DNA from: Microvirga aerophila
Lineage (GTDB): Bacteria; Pseudomonadota; Alphaproteobacteria; Rhizobiales; Beijerinckiaceae
NCBI RefSeq assembly: GCF_003332305.1
Contig: NZ_QOIO01000029.1
Location: forward strand, 1 to 64,000
Length of the DNA stretch: 64,000 nt
Reading direction: 5' to 3'
Shown: piece after piece, positions 61,081 to 64,000 of the stretch
How the letters are laid out: every line of letters starts with the position of its first letter
Position numbering within the stretch: the stretch's first letter is position 1
The notes under the pieces: model-generated
Database searches by the model: none
What the model was told of the DNA's origin: nothing
Seen by the model: the letters and a program-made list of their open reading frames with translations, nothing else
Made by a program: the position numbers and the translations under genes

Positions 61081-61448
61081 CGTTCAGCCTTTAGTACAGC
61101 CTTGCACCTATGCCAGTTGGGCGCGGAGGCGAGGCCTCAAGCCGGACTAAAGGCATATATCGTCGATCCGTATTGAAAAGAATCGACAAACAACGCTTAA
61201 GCACAGCTTTGGGTTCCTGCCAAACTGGCACGGTGGACTGGCCCTGAGGTGGCGCTCTGGTCCTCGGCCAGCACGATATATCACGGCAGACCGGATGCCG
61301 CCTGACCTGCTGGTGACCGTCACGATCCGCCTTGAGGTCTTGCCCGAAGTGAATTCTTCATATTCCTTCAAGGGCCAGGCTTCAGATTCTCGCCGCCGTG
61401 ATGGTGTTCGACCTCACGCTACGGACGGTGATTTGGGAGGAGAGAGTT
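61081..61448. other. Divergent intergenic region, KaiC-like / aminotransferase
   Basis: About 370 nt. It contains the EcfG-type promoter for the leftward KaiC-like gene (61192-61217) and the ribosome site GGGAGGAGAG for the rightward aminotransferase. I see no further gene, hairpin or clear sigma-70 promoter. Confidence 0.4.
61192..61217 (-). promoter_or_regulatory. EcfG-type general stress promoter of the KaiC-like operon
   Basis: On the minus strand GGAAC (61213-61217), 17 nt, CGTT (61192-61195) matches the EcfG consensus exactly. It faces the KaiC-like gene and would give a leader of about 105 nt. This suggests that the KaiC-kinase pair belongs to the general stress response. Confidence 0.7.
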
Positions 61449-62534
61449 TTGGATCATAAACCGGAGTTTCGGGTCGTCCGCAGCCCAAATGCGCTGCTGG
61501 AGGCTGAACGGATGCAGCGCCTGGAAAATCCAGGATTTGGCCGGATCTTTACGGACCATATGGTCACTGTGTCATGGGAGGCCGGGAAGAGCTGGCATGA
61601 TGCGTCCGTGCGCGAGCGGACGCCGTTTCAACTCGATCCTGCGAGCGCCGTCCTGCATTATGCTCAGGAAATTTTTGAAGGGATGAAGGCCTACCGGACG
61701 GAGAAGGGGGGCATTGTCCTGTTCAGGCCCGAGGAGAATGCCCGACGGTTCCGAAGCTCGGCCGAGCGGATGGCGATGCCGGTCATGCCGGAGGAGATGT
61801 TCCTCACAGCGATCGAGGAGCTGGTTCGCATCGACCGCGACTGGATACCTTCCGGGGAGGGCAGCCTGTACCTGCGGCCCTTCATGTTCGCGGACGAAGC
61901 CTTTCTCGGGGTGCGTCCTGCCACGCGGTACACGTTCTGCGTCATTGCCAGTCCGGTCGGGGCGTATTTCAAAGGCGGCGCGAAGCCGATCTCGGTTTGG
62001 GTTTCTGACGCCTATAGCCGGGCGGCCCCTGGCGGCACGGGAGCGGCGAAATGCGGCGGAAACTATGCAGCCAGCCTCATCGCGCAGGCGCAGGCCGCCG
62101 AGAAGGGGTGCGACCAAGTCGTGTTCCTGGACGCCGCCGAGCACCGCTGGGTGGAGGAGCTGGGAGGGATGAACATCTTCTTCGTGATGGAAGACGGAAC
62201 GATCGTGACACCCCCGCTCGGAACGATCCTGCCGGGCATCACCCGCGCCTCCCTGATGATCCTCGCGCGGGATGCCGGCATGAGGGTCGAGGAGAAGGCC
62301 TATTCCTTCGACCAGTGGCAGGATGACGCCGCTCGCGGTCGCCTGAGGGAGGCCTTCGCGTGCGGGACAGCCGCCGTCGTTGCGCCCATCGGCAACGTCC
62401 GCCATGCCCATGGAGAATTCTCTATCGCAGGCGGGGAGGTCGGCCCCGTGACTCGCAAGCTTCGCGAGACGCTGGTCGGAATACAAAAAGGCTCGCAGGC
62501 GGACGCCCATGGCTGGCTTCACGTGATTGCCTGA
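61449..62534 (+). CDS. Branched-chain amino acid aminotransferase
   Basis: A fold-type IV PLP aminotransferase of about 361 residues that interconverts Leu/Ile/Val and their 2-oxoacids with glutamate. YAQEIFEGMKAYRTEKGGIV is the class signature, the PLP lysine is in GTGAAKCGGNYAASL, and EELGGMNIFFVMEDGTIVTP is typical. The start is uncertain: TTG at 61449 has GGAGGAGAG upstream, whereas the longer ATG form at 61398 has no ribosome site. A hairpin terminator follows. It may also act on aromatic amino acids, but nothing here shows that. Confidence 0.88.
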   Translation: MDHKPEFRVVRSPNALLEAERMQRLENPGFGRIFTDHMVTVSWEAGKSWHDASVRERTPFQLDPASAVLHYAQEIFEGMKAYRTEKGGIVLFRPEENARRFRSSAERMAMPVMPEEMFLTAIEELVRIDRDWIPSGEGSLYLRPFMFADEAFLGVRPATRYTFCVIASPVGAYFKGGAKPISVWVSDAYSRAAPGGTGAAKCGGNYAASLIAQAQAAEKGCDQVVFLDAAEHRWVEELGGMNIFFVMEDGTIVTPPLGTILPGITRASLMILARDAGMRVEEKAYSFDQWQDDAARGRLREAFACGTAAVVAPIGNVRHAHGEFSIAGGEVGPVTRKLRETLVGIQKGSQADAHGWLHVIA

Positions 62535-62548
62535 GTATGGGGCTTCTG

Positions 62549-62574
62549 CGGGCCGCGATGAAGATCGCGGCCCG
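62549..62574 (+). terminator. Hairpin after the aminotransferase gene
   Basis: CGGGCCGCGA (62549-62558) pairs perfectly with TCGCGGCCCG (62565-62574), a 10-bp GC-rich stem with a 6-nt loop, followed by GTCTTGCTT. It lies 15 nt after the stop of the aminotransferase and separates it from the stress-type promoter of the next operon. Confidence 0.7.
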
Positions 62575-62617
62575 GTCTTGCTTCCCATGTCTGGGTGGAG
62601 CAAGGGGCAAGGCAGCC

Positions 62618-62642
62618 GGAACAAAAATCGAGCTTGGCCGTT
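62618..62642 (+). promoter_or_regulatory. EcfG-type general stress promoter before the NitT/TauT transporter
   Basis: GGAAC (62618-62622), 16 nt, CGTT (62639-62642) matches the EcfG consensus. It ends 30 nt before the ATG at 62673 in the right direction. It is the third such site in the window. Confidence 0.65.
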
Positions 62643-62672
62643 AACTCGAGCTTTTGTTGCGCGGGTTCGAAC

Positions 62673-63644
62673 ATGTTCTTTAGAACCGCCTGGTTCTTTT
62701 TATTCGTATTCGTTGCAGCGTCAGCGGGCGCGCAGGAGCAGCAAGCCATCAGGATCGGCTTGCTCAGGTTCGGAACGGTCTCCTGGGAAATCGATACCAT
62801 TCAGCATCATGGCCTTGACCGCCGCCACGGCATCGCCGTGGCGCCTGTGGAGTTCGCCTCGAACGAAGCCGCAAAGGTTGCGCTGCAGGCACGCGCCGTG
62901 GACCTTATTGTGACGGATTGGCCCTGGGTCGCGCGGCAGCGCGGGGAAGGGGGCGCCTTCAGCTTCGTGCCTTATTCCAAGGCTGTGGGCACTCTCATGG
63001 TTCGGCGGGGCTCGGACATCAAGACCGCCGCTGACCTTAAGGGTAGACGGATCGGCGTCGTGGGCGGACCGCTCGACAAGAGTTGGCTCGTCCTCCGGGC
63101 TTATACCCAGAAGGATTTCGGGATCGATCTCGCGGCAGACAGCGAACCCGTCTTTGGCGCGCCGCCTCTACTGAACGAGGAATTGACGCGGGGACGCATC
63201 GATGCGGTTCTGACCTATTGGCATTATGCCGCCCGCCTCGAAGCCGCTGGAGCGAGACCGCTTTTGGCCGTGGCCGATATGATCCGCAAACTTGGGATCG
63301 CCCATGACGCGCCGATGCTCGGCTATGCTTTTCGGGAGGAATGGGGCGCGGACCAAAGTAAATTGGTCGAGAGCTTTGTCGCGGCCTCGCGGGAGGCGAA
63401 AGCGCTTCTGGCGGAATCAAAGGACGAGTGGGCCCGCCTTGCTCCTCAGATCGGCTCCGATGATCCCGCGGTTCTATCCGCTTTGCAGGCAGGGTTCCGT
63501 GCGGGCATTCCAGACCAATGGGCGCAGGCCGAGCGGCAGGCGGCCATGGAACTGTATGCTATCCTGGTTGCCATTGGGGGAGAAAAGCTGGTTGGCCAGG
63601 CTATGTCCGTCGATCCTAAAACGTTCTGGCCCCTGACCTACTGA
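62673..63644 (+). CDS. NitT/TauT-type ABC transporter substrate-binding protein
   Basis: A 323-residue periplasmic protein with a signal peptide (FRTAWFFLFVFVAASAGAQ). The mature part IRIGLLRFGTVSWEIDTIQ and LIVTDWPWVARQRGEG has the pattern of SsuA/TauA/THI5-like binding proteins. The ligand, possibly an alkanesulfonate, a pyrimidine precursor or a small organic acid, cannot be told. It precedes a permease gene by 8 nt, and the EcfG-type promoter upstream suggests stress-controlled uptake. Confidence 0.82.
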   Translation: MFFRTAWFFLFVFVAASAGAQEQQAIRIGLLRFGTVSWEIDTIQHHGLDRRHGIAVAPVEFASNEAAKVALQARAVDLIVTDWPWVARQRGEGGAFSFVPYSKAVGTLMVRRGSDIKTAADLKGRRIGVVGGPLDKSWLVLRAYTQKDFGIDLAADSEPVFGAPPLLNEELTRGRIDAVLTYWHYAARLEAAGARPLLAVADMIRKLGIAHDAPMLGYAFREEWGADQSKLVESFVAASREAKALLAESKDEWARLAPQIGSDDPAVLSALQAGFRAGIPDQWAQAERQAAMELYAILVAIGGEKLVGQAMSVDPKTFWPLTY

Positions 63645-63652
63645 GGCCACTC

Positions 63653-64000
63653 ATGCGCGCTGCTGATGTCCGGAGCGGAGGGTGGCAGGGGATTGCCTCT
63701 GTCCTGTTGTTCCTGGCTCTATGGCAAATCGTATCGGGAGCCGCCGAAAGCCGCCTCTTCCCAGGCCCATTGACGGTGATGCAAAGTATGGCGTCGGAGG
63801 CGCGGGACGGCGCGTTGCCTTACCATCTCGGCGTCACGCTCGCGCGCGTCGGGGTCAGCTTCGTCATCGCCTTGGTGGCCGGGGCCGCTCTCGGAATTGC
63901 GCTCGGTCGTTTTCGATGGATCGACCGCTGGTTCCACCCGTGGCTTGTCATCTTCCTCAACGTACCGGCGCTCGTCGTTATCATCCTGACTTACATCTGG
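63653..64000 (+). CDS. NitT/TauT-type ABC transporter permease (partial, runs off the right edge)
   Basis: The first 116 codons of a SsuC/TauC-like permease. A short N-terminal tail is followed by a membrane segment (IASVLLFLALWQIVSG), the family segment RLFPGPLTVMQSM, and further membrane helices (GVSFVIALVAGAALGIALG, WLVIFLNVPALVVIILTYIW). It would pair with the binding protein just upstream; the ATPase should lie to the right of the window. Confidence 0.85.
   Translation, partial: MRAADVRSGGWQGIASVLLFLALWQIVSGAAESRLFPGPLTVMQSMASEARDGALPYHLGVTLARVGVSFVIALVAGAALGIALGRFRWIDRWFHPWLVIFLNVPALVVIILTYIW

Noticed and set aside
1-64000. CRISPR arrays, tRNA genes, insertion sequences, attachment sites or a replication origin
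   Set aside because: I saw no regularly spaced repeats, no cloverleaf-like sequence with a CCA-type end, no transposase motif and no cluster of origin boxes. A search by eye can miss a tRNA.

Overview
The window looks like chromosomal DNA of a GC-rich alphaproteobacterium of the order Hyphomicrobiales (Methylobacteriaceae/Microvirga-like; the family is only a guess). Supporting signs are a Rhizobiales-type rRNA leader with a boxA, an SUV3-type helicase, a fused indolepyruvate:ferredoxin oxidoreductase, several LivHMGF-type ABC operons and three GGAAC-N16/17-CGTT promoters of the alphaproteobacterial general stress sigma factor EcfG. I saw no insertion sequence, phage, CRISPR array or tRNA.

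Layout. (1) 1-216: promoter and leader of an rRNA operon that reads leftwards off the window. (2) 996-3476: SUV3-like RNA helicase. (3) 3565-7644: fused 2-oxoacid:ferredoxin oxidoreductase and a divergent Lrp-type regulator. (4) 7660-21908: phenylacetate (paa) catabolism: thioesterase, fused hydratase/dehydrogenase and paaZ leftwards; paaX, paaABCDE and an extra PaaA/PaaC-like gene rightwards; paaG-paaI-paaK-paaR leftwards; then an internally deleted paaN. (5) 21947-26536: first branched-chain/aromatic ABC importer. (6) 26570-29382: DUF2783 protein, flavin monooxygenase and an unusual MBL-fold protein. (7) 29915-39042: three-subunit molybdenum hydroxylase, second Liv-type importer and a CoxG-like protein. 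(8) 39207-45627: two-subunit, Tat-exported molybdenum hydroxylase and a cofactor maturation operon (two XdhC-type proteins, a molybdopterin-binding protein, a MobA-like nucleotidyltransferase). (9) 45736-50329: small secreted proteins, a ThDP enzyme and an SDR. (10) 50463-57857: LysR regulator divergent from an operon with two ureohydrolases, a polar amino acid ABC importer and two tandem DUF1989 genes, the second frameshifted. (11) 57882-61080: KaiC-like ATPase with a hybrid histidine kinase, behind an EcfG-type promoter. (12) 61449-64000: IlvE-like aminotransferase and the start of a NitT/TauT-type ABC transporter, also behind an EcfG-type promoter.

How the genes work together. The oxidoreductase can turn aryl-pyruvates into aryl-acetyl-CoA, and phenylacetyl-CoA is the substrate of PaaABCE. 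PaaK supplies the same CoA ester from free phenylacetate. PaaG isomerises the epoxide, PaaZ opens the ring and oxidises the aldehyde, and the fused hydratase/dehydrogenase does the beta-oxidation steps; the final thiolase (paaJ) is not in the window. PaaX and PaaR are the likely regulators, and inverted repeats in three intergenic gaps are candidate operators. The ureohydrolase/DUF1989 operon looks like a catabolic unit for a guanidino compound whose substrate I cannot name. It is the best candidate here for an undescribed pathway, followed by the stress-linked KaiC-kinase pair.
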